Source: Variovorax sp. SG517 | Lineage (GTDB): Bacteria > Pseudomonadota > Gammaproteobacteria > Burkholderiales > Burkholderiaceae_C | Assembly (NCBI RefSeq): GCF_013376045.1 | Contig: NZ_JABMJG010000002.1 | Location: 620,001-684,000, forward strand | DNA: 64,000 bases | Direction: 5' to 3' | Part shown: positions 9,150-16,787 of the stretch, one piece after another | Layout of the letters: each line of letters starts with the position of its first letter | Position numbering within the stretch: the stretch's first letter is position 1 | The notes under the pieces: generated by a model | Databases searched by the model: none | What the model saw: the letters and a program-made list of their open reading frames with translations, nothing else | What the model was told of the DNA's origin: nothing | Made by a program: the position numbers and the translations under genes

Positions 9150-9557
9150 TCAGGCCTTCACGATGCGCGCGGTCGCGGTGGAGCGCGCGACGATGCGGCC
9201 GTCCGCGTCGCCGAGCTGCGCCTCGAGAAAGGCGATGCTCCTGCCGCGCTGCACGACCCGGCCCTCGCCATACAGCAGGCCGGGCTTGGCGGCGGCCAGG
9301 AACGACACGCTGAAGTCGATGGTGACGGAGTACGTTTCCTCGCCGTTCAGCACCCACAGCGCCGGGCCCATCGTGTCGTCGAGCATCGCCGCCAGGATGC
9401 CGCCCTGCACCGCGCCCGCGGGGTTCAGGAAGGCATCGGTGGCCGTGAAGCTGAGCCGGATGGTGCCCCTGGCCCTGTCGAACCCCAGCACGCGCTGGCC
9501 GAGGAGATCCGCGGTCGGTGGACGGGGAAAGCGCTCCAGCAAAGGGTCAGGCGTCAT
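9150..9557 (-). CDS. PaaI-type hotdog-fold thioesterase
   Basis: 135 residues with the hotdog core motif NPAGAVQGGILAAMLDDT near residue 45. The usual HGG is QGG here. The family hydrolyses acyl-CoA or phenylacyl-CoA thioesters. The gene starts 29 bases after the azoreductase stop codon on the same strand, and its GGAG ribosome binding site and start codon form one arm of a perfect 12-base hairpin (9556-9585), so translation is probably coupled to that of the upstream gene. Confidence 0.87.
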   Translation of the reverse strand: MTPDPLLERFPRPPTADLLGQRVLGFDRARGTIRLSFTATDAFLNPAGAVQGGILAAMLDDTMGPALWVLNGEETYSVTIDFSVSFLAAAKPGLLYGEGRVVQRGRSIAFLEAQLGDADGRIVARSTATARIVKA

Positions 9558-9585
9558 TTTTCGCTCCGGAAGTGGAGCGAAAAAT
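9556..9585 (-). promoter_or_regulatory. Hairpin masking the thioesterase ribosome binding site
   Basis: On the minus strand the arm ATTTTTCGCTCC pairs perfectly with GGAGCGAAAAAT around a 6-base loop. The second arm contains the GGAG ribosome binding site and the AT of the thioesterase ATG (start at 9557). The first arm begins two bases after the azoreductase stop codon. No T-tract follows, so it is a poor terminator. It fits a translational-coupling or masking structure. Confidence 0.55.
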
Positions 9586-9586
9586 C

Positions 9587-10303
9587 CTAGGCGGCCGCTG
9601 CTGACAGCGTGGTGTCAGCAGCGGCAATGCGCCCGCGCGGGCCGAGCAGCGCGTCGACGAGATCGTCCACCCGCTGCTCGGCGCGCCGCAGCGACTGCGC
9701 GAGCTGCTCGCCGCCGAATTCGTCGGATTCCACCGCCGCCTCGAACACCTCGGTGATGCCGATGTAGCCCAGCGCGGAGCGCACGCTGCTCTCGGTGTGG
9801 TTGAGGTGGGCGATGCGCCCGCCCGCGTCGTAGCCATGGTCGCCGCGCGCACCCAGGAGCACAACGCGCTTGCCCATGTCGGCGAGCATCGGCCAGTACG
9901 GCACCGCTCCGCGCGAGCGGTCGAAGCCGAAGGTGCGGCCCACGCGCACGATGTTGTCGATCCAGGCCTTGAACTGCGCGGGCACGCTGAAGTTGTACAT
10001 CGGCAGGCCGATGACGACGAGGTCGGCCGCCACGAGTTGGTCGACCAGGCGATCGCTCTCGGCGAGCGCCTCGGCCATCCACGGCTCGCGCGACGCGGGC
10101 GGCGTGAAGGCCGCGTGGATCCAGCGCCCGTCGACGTGCGCGGGCGGCTGCTGGCCCACGTCGAGATAGTCGATGCGGTCGGCGGGCCGCGCCTTCTGCC
10201 AGCGCTCGACGAAACGCGCGGAAAGGCGGCGCGTGTGCGAGCCGTGGAGGTCGGTGTCGGAACGGCCCGGGCGGGCGCTGGCGTCGATGTGGAGGATGTT
10301 CAT
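9587..10303 (-). CDS. FMN-dependent NADH-azoreductase family protein (copy 1)
   Basis: About 238 residues. It starts MNILHIDASARPGRS, the flavodoxin-like FMN phosphate-binding strand and loop of AzoR/quinone reductases, and carries PMYNFSVPAQFKAWIDNIVR near residue 100, the flavin and active-site loop. The family reduces quinones or azo dyes with NAD(P)H in the cytoplasm. Start chosen at 10303. In-frame ATGs at 10315, 10345 and 10405 would add a poorly conserved leader. It is divergent from a GcvA-like LysR gene. A paralogous pair with the same arrangement lies at 15064-16770. Confidence 0.87.
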   Translation of the reverse strand: MNILHIDASARPGRSDTDLHGSHTRRLSARFVERWQKARPADRIDYLDVGQQPPAHVDGRWIHAAFTPPASREPWMAEALAESDRLVDQLVAADLVVIGLPMYNFSVPAQFKAWIDNIVRVGRTFGFDRSRGAVPYWPMLADMGKRVVLLGARGDHGYDAGGRIAHLNHTESSVRSALGYIGITEVFEAAVESDEFGGEQLAQSLRRAEQRVDDLVDALLGPRGRIAAADTTLSAAAA

Positions 10304-10369
10304 GGTCGCTGTCATGGTCGTGATGGATGAATGGGTGTCTTTCATTCCGCGCTGCCAGAATGCTGCGCA

Positions 10370-10394
10370 GGCCTCTAATCTAGGTATCGAGGCC
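10370..10394. promoter_or_regulatory. GGCCTC/GAGGCC inverted repeat between azoR1 and lysR
   Basis: GGCCTC (10370-10375) and GAGGCC (10389-10394) flank 13 bases in the divergent gap. The paralogous pair has GCCTC (16022-16026) and GAGGC (16035-16039) in the same relative place, so it is a candidate regulator site. Confidence 0.4.
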
Positions 10395-10401
10395 ATTCCC
10401 C

Positions 10402-10417
10402 ACAAACGACGATTTCT
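10402..10417 (+). promoter_or_regulatory. Shared 16-base motif upstream of lysR (copy 1)
   Basis: ACAAACGACGATTTCT lies 6 bases before the lysR start. The identical 16-mer lies in the same orientation upstream of the second GcvA-like lysR (15994-16009, minus strand). Distances to the two azoR starts are 98 and 92 bases. This is conserved non-coding sequence between two paralogous divergent pairs and may be a promoter or operator. Confidence 0.5.
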
Positions 10418-10423
10418 CCTCTT

Positions 10424-11350
10424 ATGAACGAGATTGGCTCATCCGTCCGCCCTCCCCGCCGGCTGCCTCCGCTGCTGTCGCTGCGCGCCTTCGAGGCCGC
10501 GGCCGCGCACCTGAGCTTCCAGCGCGCGGCACTCGAACTCTCGGTCACGCCGTCTGCCATCAGCCACCAGGTGCGCGGGCTCGAAGACACGCTGGGCCAG
10601 CCGCTGTTTCGGCGGCTCACGCGGCAGCTCGCGCTGACGCCCGCGGGCCAGCGGCTCTTCGACGACCTGCGCATGGGCTTCGACCTGCTCGAAGCCGGCA
10701 TCGACAGGCTGCGCCGCCCCGCCGCGTCGCAGGCCGTGACGCTCACCACCAACACCGCCTTCGCGGCGCGCTGGGTGCTGCCGCGTATGGATGCGTTCCG
10801 CAAGGCCTGCCCCGGCGTGGAACTGCGGCTACACGCGAGCGACACCGTGGTCGACCTGGCGCGCGGTGACGCCGACATCGCGGTGCGCTCGGGCAGCGGC
10901 AACTGGCCGGGCCTGGTGTCGCAAGAGCTGATGCGCGAGCACTACGCGCCGCTGTGCAGTCCGATGCTGGGCCTGAAGCGCGCGCAGGAGTTGCCGAAGC
11001 ACCGGCTGATCCACTGCGACTGGCAGCCGCAGGCGCTCGCGCCCGCCGTGTGGCCGCGCTGGTTCCGCGAGGCCGGCATCTCGCCTGCGCGGGGACGCTC
11101 GATGAAGGCGTCGGACCTGTCGTTCTCCGACGAGACGCACGCGATGCTGGCGGCGCTCGCCGGGCACGGCATTGCGCTGCTGAGCCTCACGCTCTCGGCG
11201 GAGGAACTTCGCAGCGGCGCGCTGGTGCAGCCCTTCGGGCCCGCGCTCGATACCGGCAGCTACTTCCTGGCGGTCGCGAGCGGCAGGGAGAACGAGCCGG
11301 CGGTCCGTGCCGTGTGGGAGTGGATCGCGTCGCAGGCAGCGGCGGGCTGA
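10424..11350 (+). CDS. LysR-family regulator, GcvA-like (copy 1)
   Basis: 308 residues. The N-terminal helix-turn-helix (LPPLLSLRAFEAAAAHLSF, then TPSAISHQVRGLE) and the LPRMDAFRKACPGVELRLH effector-domain segment are typical of the GcvA group. It is divergent from the azoreductase gene it most likely controls. The protein resembles the regulator at 15064-15966, and the two regulator/azoreductase pairs look like paralogous copies. Confidence 0.92.
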   Translation: MNEIGSSVRPPRRLPPLLSLRAFEAAAAHLSFQRAALELSVTPSAISHQVRGLEDTLGQPLFRRLTRQLALTPAGQRLFDDLRMGFDLLEAGIDRLRRPAASQAVTLTTNTAFAARWVLPRMDAFRKACPGVELRLHASDTVVDLARGDADIAVRSGSGNWPGLVSQELMREHYAPLCSPMLGLKRAQELPKHRLIHCDWQPQALAPAVWPRWFREAGISPARGRSMKASDLSFSDETHAMLAALAGHGIALLSLTLSAEELRSGALVQPFGPALDTGSYFLAVASGRENEPAVRAVWEWIASQAAAG

Positions 11351-11427
11351 GCAATATCCGAGGGACGGTCTTGCATGCAGTTACGGTTCTCGCGCAGACT
11401 CCGGCAACAACAAAGCGAGGAACCCCC

Positions 11428-13011
11428 ATGACGAGGTTTGTCCGCGCGCCCTTTGCCATCGCAACAGGTGCGCTTCTTGTAATAGCTTTGACCTCATGCG
11501 GAGGCGGTGGCGGAGGAGGCGGTGGGGGCGGAGGGATCGGCATAGGGCTCGGCACCGGCGGCGGAACCGCCTCGCCGCCGCCTTCCACCACGCCGGAACT
11601 GCCCGCACGCGAAGCGCTCATCGCCCGCGCCAGGAGCTACGAACTCAACACGCCATACGTGCCCCCGCCCGGCGACCCGCTGGAGCACCACACATCCGGC
11701 TATGCCAAGGCGATGTGCTCCGCGGCGTTCATCACGGGCCTCGACCCCGACGTGGCAGCAGAGAGCGTCGGCTACTTCACCGGCCCCTACGACCAGCGCA
11801 AGAAGGTCGGCAAGCCGGTGGTGGACAACGTCAAGAAGGAAGTCCGCATCACCATTCCCAACGGCCCGACGCTGACCGCGCGCTACTTCGGTTCGCAGGG
11901 CTGCATCACGCTGCCGCCCGGCAGGGACGACGTATTCTTCACGCCGGTGGCGGTCAAGAGCGCGCTGCCCGACCCGTCGACGCAGCAATGGCCAATGGGC
12001 GACCTCACGCCCTCCGGCGCCGCGCCCGGCATCGACACGGCGAAGGTGAGCCAGGCGGTCGACGCGGCCTTCGAGCTGCCGGAGGCCTACACCGCGGCAT
12101 TCGTCGTCACGCATAAGGGGCGCATCGTCGGCGAGCGCTACATGAACGGCATCACCTCGAGCACGCCGCTGGAGTCGTGGTCGATGGGCAAGAGCGTCAC
12201 CGCGACGATGATGGGCGTGCTGATGAAACAGGGCGTGTACAGCCTCGACCAGCCGGCGCCCATTCCGGCATGGCAGGGAGCCGACGACAAGCGCAAGGAA
12301 ATCAGGATCCAGGACATCCTGCACATGTCGAGCGGGCTGCGCATCAAGGCGCCGGACGATCCGGACTTCGACCCCAACGGAACCTACCCCGACCACGTCT
12401 ACTTCTACACGGGCCGCATCAACATCTTCAACTACGCGGCCACGCGGCCGCAGCAATGGCCGCCCAACACCATCGGCCGCTACCGCAACACCGACCCGGT
12501 GCTGGCGAACTACCTGGTCCGCCTGGCGGTGGAGAAACGCGGCGAGGAATACCTGTCGTTCCCCCAGCGCAACCTGTTCGACAAGATCGGCATCCGCACG
12601 ATGACGCTGGAGACCGACCCCTACGGCAACTTCATGGGACAGGGCTACGACTTCATGTCGGGGCGCGACTGGGCGCGGCTGGCCAACCTGTACCTGCAGG
12701 ACGGCATGTGGGACGGGGAACGCATCCTGCCCGAAGGCTACGTGAAATTCGTCAGCACGCTCGCGCCGGCCTGGGCCGCGGACAAACGGCCGATCTACGG
12801 GGGATTCTTCTGGCTCAACGGCTCGAGCGCCTGGCCGGTGCCGACCTCGGCCTACTACATGCTCGGCGCCGGCGGGCAGGTGGTGCTGATCGTTCCTTCG
12901 CACGACCTGGTGGTGGTGCGGCTGGGCTACGACAAGGGGGCGAACGCGTCGGTCCCGAGCCTGAAGAAGGCGCTGACGCTGCTGATGCAGGCGGTCCCCA
13001 GTTCGTCCTGA
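11428..13011 (+). CDS. Serine hydrolase lipoprotein (beta-lactamase / class C-like)
   Basis: 527 residues. The signal peptide ends in a lipobox LTSC with Cys24 as lipidation site, followed by a run of 12 glycines encoded by mixed GGN codons. The hydrolase domain has SMGK at residues 252-255 (SxxK nucleophile and base) and YRN at about 352 (YxN), the catalytic motifs of class C beta-lactamase-like enzymes, and a late YMLGAGGQ segment. It should be an outer-membrane or periplasmic lipoprotein acting on an ester or amide, substrate unknown. GCGAGGAA precedes the ATG. A longer open frame upstream runs back over the LysR gene and is not used. Confidence 0.9.
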   Translation: MTRFVRAPFAIATGALLVIALTSCGGGGGGGGGGGGIGIGLGTGGGTASPPPSTTPELPAREALIARARSYELNTPYVPPPGDPLEHHTSGYAKAMCSAAFITGLDPDVAAESVGYFTGPYDQRKKVGKPVVDNVKKEVRITIPNGPTLTARYFGSQGCITLPPGRDDVFFTPVAVKSALPDPSTQQWPMGDLTPSGAAPGIDTAKVSQAVDAAFELPEAYTAAFVVTHKGRIVGERYMNGITSSTPLESWSMGKSVTATMMGVLMKQGVYSLDQPAPIPAWQGADDKRKEIRIQDILHMSSGLRIKAPDDPDFDPNGTYPDHVYFYTGRINIFNYAATRPQQWPPNTIGRYRNTDPVLANYLVRLAVEKRGEEYLSFPQRNLFDKIGIRTMTLETDPYGNFMGQGYDFMSGRDWARLANLYLQDGMWDGERILPEGYVKFVSTLAPAWAADKRPIYGGFFWLNGSSAWPVPTSAYYMLGAGGQVVLIVPSHDLVVVRLGYDKGANASVPSLKKALTLLMQAVPSSS

Positions 13012-13042
13012 AGCCTTGCGCCTGCCCGGCTCCAGGAACGCA

Positions 13043-13064
13043 AAGGCCTCCCGCGGGAGGCCTT
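13043..13064. terminator. Palindromic terminator between convergent genes
   Basis: A perfect 22-base palindrome (half-site AAGGCCTCCCG) lies between the serine hydrolase stop (13011) and the 3' end of the small minus-strand gene (13082). CTTCTTCCT follows on the plus strand. It is probably a weak bidirectional terminator, since the T-tract is interrupted. Confidence 0.5.
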
Positions 13065-13081
13065 CTTCCTGTCCGCCCTGT

Positions 13082-13285
13082 TTACTCGGCGCGCTTGCTC
13101 AGGAGGGTCGGCACGACGTAGCCGTCCCGGTACACGGCCTCGATGGTCCCCTCCACCCGGTCGCAGGCATGCGCGGTGACGAACTTCTGCTCCGTCACCC
13201 GGTAGACCACCATCGTGCTGGACGAATGCTTGCTGAGCGTGCGGGCCACGCCGGTGGCCTGTCTCAGTGTCGGATATGTCTCCAT
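13082..13285 (-). CDS. Small protein of unknown function (67 residues)
   Basis: The protein begins METYPTLRQATGVARTL and ends near LLSKRAE, with no export signal or membrane segment. I do not recognise the family. The ATG at 13285 is preceded by AAGGAAGAG at good distance, which favours it over the upstream start at 13318. It stands alone between a convergent hydrolase and a divergent oxygenase-like gene. Confidence 0.6.
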   Translation of the reverse strand: METYPTLRQATGVARTLSKHSSSTMVVYRVTEQKFVTAHACDRVEGTIEAVYRDGYVVPTLLSKRAE

Positions 13286-13438
13286 GGGGCTCTCTTCCTT
13301 GTCCTCTCGATGCCCCAAATGTTAACTCTTTCGTATTCGAATATGCCCCAGGGTATTTTCCAGGCGCGAACGCCTGCGATTGTCTTCAGACCGTCTTTTC
13401 CGGGAATCGGATGATCCGGTCAATACACTGCCATCCCG

Positions 13439-14155
13439 ATGAGCCACGGCCCCCTGATCTCCCACTTCCCAAGCGGCGACACGCTGCGCAGCCGCAGCGT
13501 GAGCGACGTGGTGCTGACGGGTACGCTGGACGTGCCTGCCCCGGCGCAACGCCTGCTCGCGGACTGGGACAGGGAGATCGCGTCGCAGCTCTCGCTGGAG
13601 CCGGGAGACGTGGAGTCACTGCCCCTGGCGCGCGCTCGTGCACGCTGGCCCGACTACAGGCTCTGCGTGCAGGCCGTGTCCGACTGGACGCTTGCGCTGG
13701 GGCTGCCCGGGGTGCTCGCTTCCGCCGACGTGGCCCTGATGGCCTGCCGTGGCGCGAGGTACCACCACGACGGCATGCAGTACGGCGGCGCGGCCTTCTG
13801 CAACCTCTTCGTTAGCGAGGACAAGGGGCTGGACCTGCACTTTCCCCATGCGGGCCTTCGGATCCCGCTCCGGCGAGGCACGGCGGTCGTCTTCGACACG
13901 GGCCAGCCGCATGGCGTCATCCGGCGCGGCAGCCCGGGCTTCGACGCGGCGGACTTCGCGCACGGCAAGGACTGCAACCAGGTCTTCCTGACATGGGAGC
14001 TTCCCATCGAGGACGCCCATGTCGCGAGGGCCCTGCGCATCGACTTCGATGTCGCATCGCCGGCATCTGCCCGGCCCGATGAAGAGCAGCTCATGCGCAA
14101 CGGCGCGCCGGCCGTCGTATGCCCGGAATCAGGCCGGTGGCTCGACGCCGGTTGA
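13439..14155 (+). CDS. Possible 2-oxoglutarate/Fe(II)-dependent oxygenase
   Basis: 238 residues. The pattern H109-x-D111 (in YHHDGMQYGG), a distal H158 (in GQPHGV) and an Arg at 162/163 match the HxD...H iron triad and the 2-oxoglutarate-binding Arg of the double-stranded beta-helix oxygenases. Spacing between the motifs fits the fold. The N-terminal 90 residues are unassigned. No close family is recognised and the substrate is unknown. No strong ribosome binding site is visible before the ATG. Confidence 0.65.
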   Translation: MSHGPLISHFPSGDTLRSRSVSDVVLTGTLDVPAPAQRLLADWDREIASQLSLEPGDVESLPLARARARWPDYRLCVQAVSDWTLALGLPGVLASADVALMACRGARYHHDGMQYGGAAFCNLFVSEDKGLDLHFPHAGLRIPLRRGTAVVFDTGQPHGVIRRGSPGFDAADFAHGKDCNQVFLTWELPIEDAHVARALRIDFDVASPASARPDEEQLMRNGAPAVVCPESGRWLDAG

Positions 14156-14161
14156 TCGCGC

Positions 14162-14449
14162 TCAGCGCGCCGCCGCGGACGCGCTGACGGCCAGCGCCCG
14201 CAGGCATTCGTTGACCGCCTGCAGGGGCGTCTTCTCATGGCAGCGTGCCATTGCCTCGCGAGCGACGGCTTCGCTCAGGCGCCGCTCCTGCGCGGCCTCG
14301 ACCTGCAGTTCGACGATCCACTTCATGAGCATGGCGAGCACGATCAGCAGCCCGACCATGGCGGCCATCAGGGTCACGCGCCAGTTCCCGACGCGAAGGA
14401 CGGGAGTTGCGGTCTTGCCGGCCAAGGTGGTTTCTTCCCGAATGGTCAT
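14162..14449 (-). CDS. Small single-pass membrane protein, unknown function
   Basis: 95 residues. One membrane helix at about residues 25-45 (VTLMAAMVGLLIVLAMLMKW) is followed by a charged, probably helical C-terminal half with two cysteines (ARCHEKT and NECLRA). The ATG directly abuts the TAG of the upstream gene at 14450, so the two are almost certainly co-translated. The 3' end is 6 bases from the convergent oxygenase-like gene. Family not recognised. Confidence 0.65.
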   Translation of the reverse strand: MTIREETTLAGKTATPVLRVGNWRVTLMAAMVGLLIVLAMLMKWIVELQVEAAQERRLSEAVAREAMARCHEKTPLQAVNECLRALAVSASAAAR

Positions 14450-14695
14450 CTAGCCTGGAAGGTCCGGAAAGACCCACATGCTCAACCCGAGAATCAGGCC
14501 GATGCCCAGGGACACGATGGCTGCGGTGGTGAACATCGATGCCGCGACGATGTTCTGCACGAAGACGGCAACCAGCACGAAGCCCACCGAGGCAACGATG
14601 CACAGCACCACCGGCAACCAGGCCAGGTACGCGGGCCGGCGCTGGAGCGCCGAGGGCTCGTCCGGGCTGGTTTCGCGCAGGAACGGGGTGCGCAT
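14450..14695 (-). CDS. Small two-helix membrane protein, unknown function
   Basis: 81 residues. A polar N-terminus (MRTPFLRETSPDEPSALQRR) precedes two hydrophobic helices at about residues 24-48 and 53-76, ending FPDLPG. GAGGAGGCAG lies before the ATG at good distance, which supports this start inside a much longer open frame. It is the first gene of a two-gene unit with the 95-residue membrane protein. No family is recognised. Confidence 0.65.
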   Translation of the reverse strand: MRTPFLRETSPDEPSALQRRPAYLAWLPVVLCIVASVGFVLVAVFVQNIVAASMFTTAAIVSLGIGLILGLSMWVFPDLPG

Positions 14696-15063
14696 GATCT
14701 GCCTCCTCTTCGCGAGTTTTCGCGTGTCTGTCTGTAGCCGACGAAGGCCGAAGACTCCGAACAGCTGCTCCCTCGCATGGCCTGTTCGCAACCTTTGCTG
14801 ACCTTCGTCAAAAAGTACCGGCAGGTTATGCAAAACATCGGGCCGGGTTAAGGGATTACTGCGCGAACGCTGCACATGAAAGCAGGCGCGGCACAGAAAG
14901 CTCCTCAACCTGCGCAATATTTGACAAGTGTCAACAATGCGCCGGAGCACGACTGCGCCTTTCGTATTCCCGCGGTGCCACGAGTGGCTGCCGCAACCCG
15001 TCGGAACGCACTTTAGAAATATGAACAACAGGCCGCCAGTGCCTAAAGTCACCGCGTACGAAA
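14696..15063. other. 368-base intergenic region without a gene
   Basis: The region holds the 5' leader of the two small membrane-protein genes and the 3' flank of the lysR gene at 15064. The only clear structure is the palindrome TTGACAAGTGTCAA (14921-14934), arms TTGACA and TGTCAA around AG. I see no open frame with coding character and no strong terminator. Confidence 0.6.
14921..14934. promoter_or_regulatory. TTGACA/TGTCAA inverted repeat
   Basis: TTGACAAGTGTCAA gives a consensus -35 hexamer on both strands and a two-fold symmetric site. No matching -10 box is obvious at 17 bases on either strand, so an operator is as likely as a promoter element. Confidence 0.35.
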
Positions 15064-15966
15064 TCAGGTAGCTGCGCCTGGCGGCTGCAGCCCCCTCACC
15101 CACTCGAACACCGCCGCCACCGCGGGCTCGGCGCGCCGCGCCTCGGGACACACGAGATGGAACGGAAGCCCCGGCAGCCGGGGGCCGAACGGCTGCACCA
15201 GATTGCCCGCGCGCAGTTCGTCCGCGATCAGCGCGAGGCTCACCAAGGCGACGCCCTGTCCCTGCAGCGCAGCCGATACGGTGTGCGTCTCGTCGGAGAA
15301 CACCGGCCCGGCCGACACGTCGAGGCCCGGCACCAGCGCCTCCTGCTGCCATTCGGGCCACGTGCCAGGCTGGGTCTTGCTGCCTGGCACCTCGAAGTGC
15401 AGCAGCGTCTGCCGCACCAGCTCGCCGGGGCGGCGCAGCTTGAGCGCAGGGCTGCACGCCGGCGCGAAGACGTTGTCGAACAGCTTCTCCGACACCATGC
15501 CCGGCCACTGCCCGCGACCGTAGCGGATCGCGATGTCGGCGGTGATGCCATCGAGCGGCACCGCGTCGTGCGACGCATGGATGCGCAGGTCGAGCCGCGG
15601 ATGCAGCGCGCGCAGCGTGCTCACGCGCGGCAGCAGCCAGCGTGCCGCGACGGCCGGCGTGGCCGACAGCGTGATGGCGGTCCGCTCGGGCGGCGCACGC
15701 AGCCGCGCGACCGCATTCGCCATGGCATTGAACGATTCGCTCAGTACCGCCTGCAGTTCCCTGCCCTGCGGCGTGAGCACGAGTTGCCTGGGCTGGCGGA
15801 TGAACAACGCCACGCCCAGCGAGTCCTCGAGCTGCCGCACCTGGTGGCTGATGGCCGTGGGCGTGACCGAGAGCTCGTTGGCCGCGAGCTTGGCGCTGCA
15901 ATGGCGCGCCGCAGCCTCGAAGGCTCGCAGCGCCGCCAGCGGAGGGAGTTGCCGAAGGTTGGCCAT
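15064..15966 (-). CDS. LysR-family regulator, GcvA-like (copy 2)
   Basis: 300 residues. MANLRQLPPLAALRAFEAAARH and TPTAISHQVRQLE form the helix-turn-helix region. The effector domain carries LLPRVSTLRALHPRLDLRIH. It is divergent from a second azoreductase gene, exactly mirroring the pair at 9587-11350, and the two regulators share most of the DNA-binding sequence. It probably controls the adjacent azoR. Confidence 0.92.
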   Translation of the reverse strand: MANLRQLPPLAALRAFEAAARHCSAKLAANELSVTPTAISHQVRQLEDSLGVALFIRQPRQLVLTPQGRELQAVLSESFNAMANAVARLRAPPERTAITLSATPAVAARWLLPRVSTLRALHPRLDLRIHASHDAVPLDGITADIAIRYGRGQWPGMVSEKLFDNVFAPACSPALKLRRPGELVRQTLLHFEVPGSKTQPGTWPEWQQEALVPGLDVSAGPVFSDETHTVSAALQGQGVALVSLALIADELRAGNLVQPFGPRLPGLPFHLVCPEARRAEPAVAAVFEWVRGLQPPGAAT

Positions 15967-15993
15967 GGATGAATCAAATTTTCATCAACACAA

Positions 15994-16009
15994 AGAAATC
16001 GTCGTTTGT
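15994..16009 (-). promoter_or_regulatory. Shared 16-base motif upstream of lysR (copy 2)
   Basis: Read on the minus strand this is ACAAACGACGATTTCT, identical to 10402-10417. It lies 27 bases before the lysR start and 92 before the azoR start. An inverted repeat GCCTC (16022-16026) / GAGGC (16035-16039) lies on its azoR side, as in copy 1. Confidence 0.5.
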
Positions 16010-16101
16010 CGCGCCGCTTGTGCCTCCATAAAGTGAGGCCCAAGCCAGCCCGAAAGCTGAATTTCCTTCATCCACCCCTTCATGTCAAAGAGGACTTCGC
16101 C

Positions 16102-16770
16102 ATGACCACCTTGCTCCACATCGACGCCAGCGCCCGCCCCGGCCTTTCGGGCACGCATGTTCACGGCTCGCATTCGCGCCGGCTGAGCCATCACTTCGTG
16201 ACGACCTGGCGCGCCGCACGGCCCGACGACGAAGTGATCTACCGCGACATCGGCGCCACGCCGCCGGGCAACGTCACCGGCGAATGGATCGCGTCGGGCT
16301 ACACGCCGGCCGAGCAGCGCGAGCCGTGGATGCACGCGGTGCTCGCGGAGAGCGACGCGCTGATCGCCGAGATCCGCCGCGCCGACGTGCTGGTGATCGG
16401 CGTGCCGATGTACAACTTCGGAATGCCCGCGCCGCTGAAGTCATGGATCGACAACATCGTGCGCATCGGCGCGACCTTCGACTTCGACCGCAGCCGCGAG
16501 AACCCGTACGTGCCACTGCTGGCGGAGCGCAACCGCCGCACCGTGCTGCTCACCTCGTGCGGCAGCAGCGGCTACGGGCCCGGCGGATTCCAGGCGCACC
16601 TGGACCTGCTCACGCCCGGCATCACGGCGCCGCTATCACTGCTGGGCCTCAATGAAGTGCACAGCGTGGCGATCGAGCACGCCGAAGACCATGGCGACCT
16701 GCTCGACCGCTCCATCGCCAGTGCGCTCGCACGCGTCGAGGCGGTGGTGGCCGAGTTGCAGGCCGCGTGA
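16102..16770 (+). CDS. FMN-dependent NADH-azoreductase family protein (copy 2)
   Basis: 222 residues. It starts MTTLLHIDASARPGLSG and has VPMYNFGMPAPLKSWIDNI near residue 98 with a later TSCGSSGYGPGG loop, as expected for the AzoR flavin fold. AAAGAGGA precedes the ATG, supporting this start over the longer frame from 16006. It is divergent from its LysR regulator and convergent with an SDR gene. It is a paralogue of the product of 9587-10303. Confidence 0.9.
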   Translation: MTTLLHIDASARPGLSGTHVHGSHSRRLSHHFVTTWRAARPDDEVIYRDIGATPPGNVTGEWIASGYTPAEQREPWMHAVLAESDALIAEIRRADVLVIGVPMYNFGMPAPLKSWIDNIVRIGATFDFDRSRENPYVPLLAERNRRTVLLTSCGSSGYGPGGFQAHLDLLTPGITAPLSLLGLNEVHSVAIEHAEDHGDLLDRSIASALARVEAVVAELQAA

Positions 16771-16787
16771 TCCTGAGGGAAAGTCCG

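Noticed and set aside
11505..11540. Poly-glycine tract as a slippage or repeat-expansion artefact
   Set aside because: The glycine codons are a mixture of GGA, GGC, GGT and GGG, and two other lipoproteins in the window have similar tethers, so it looks like a real linker.
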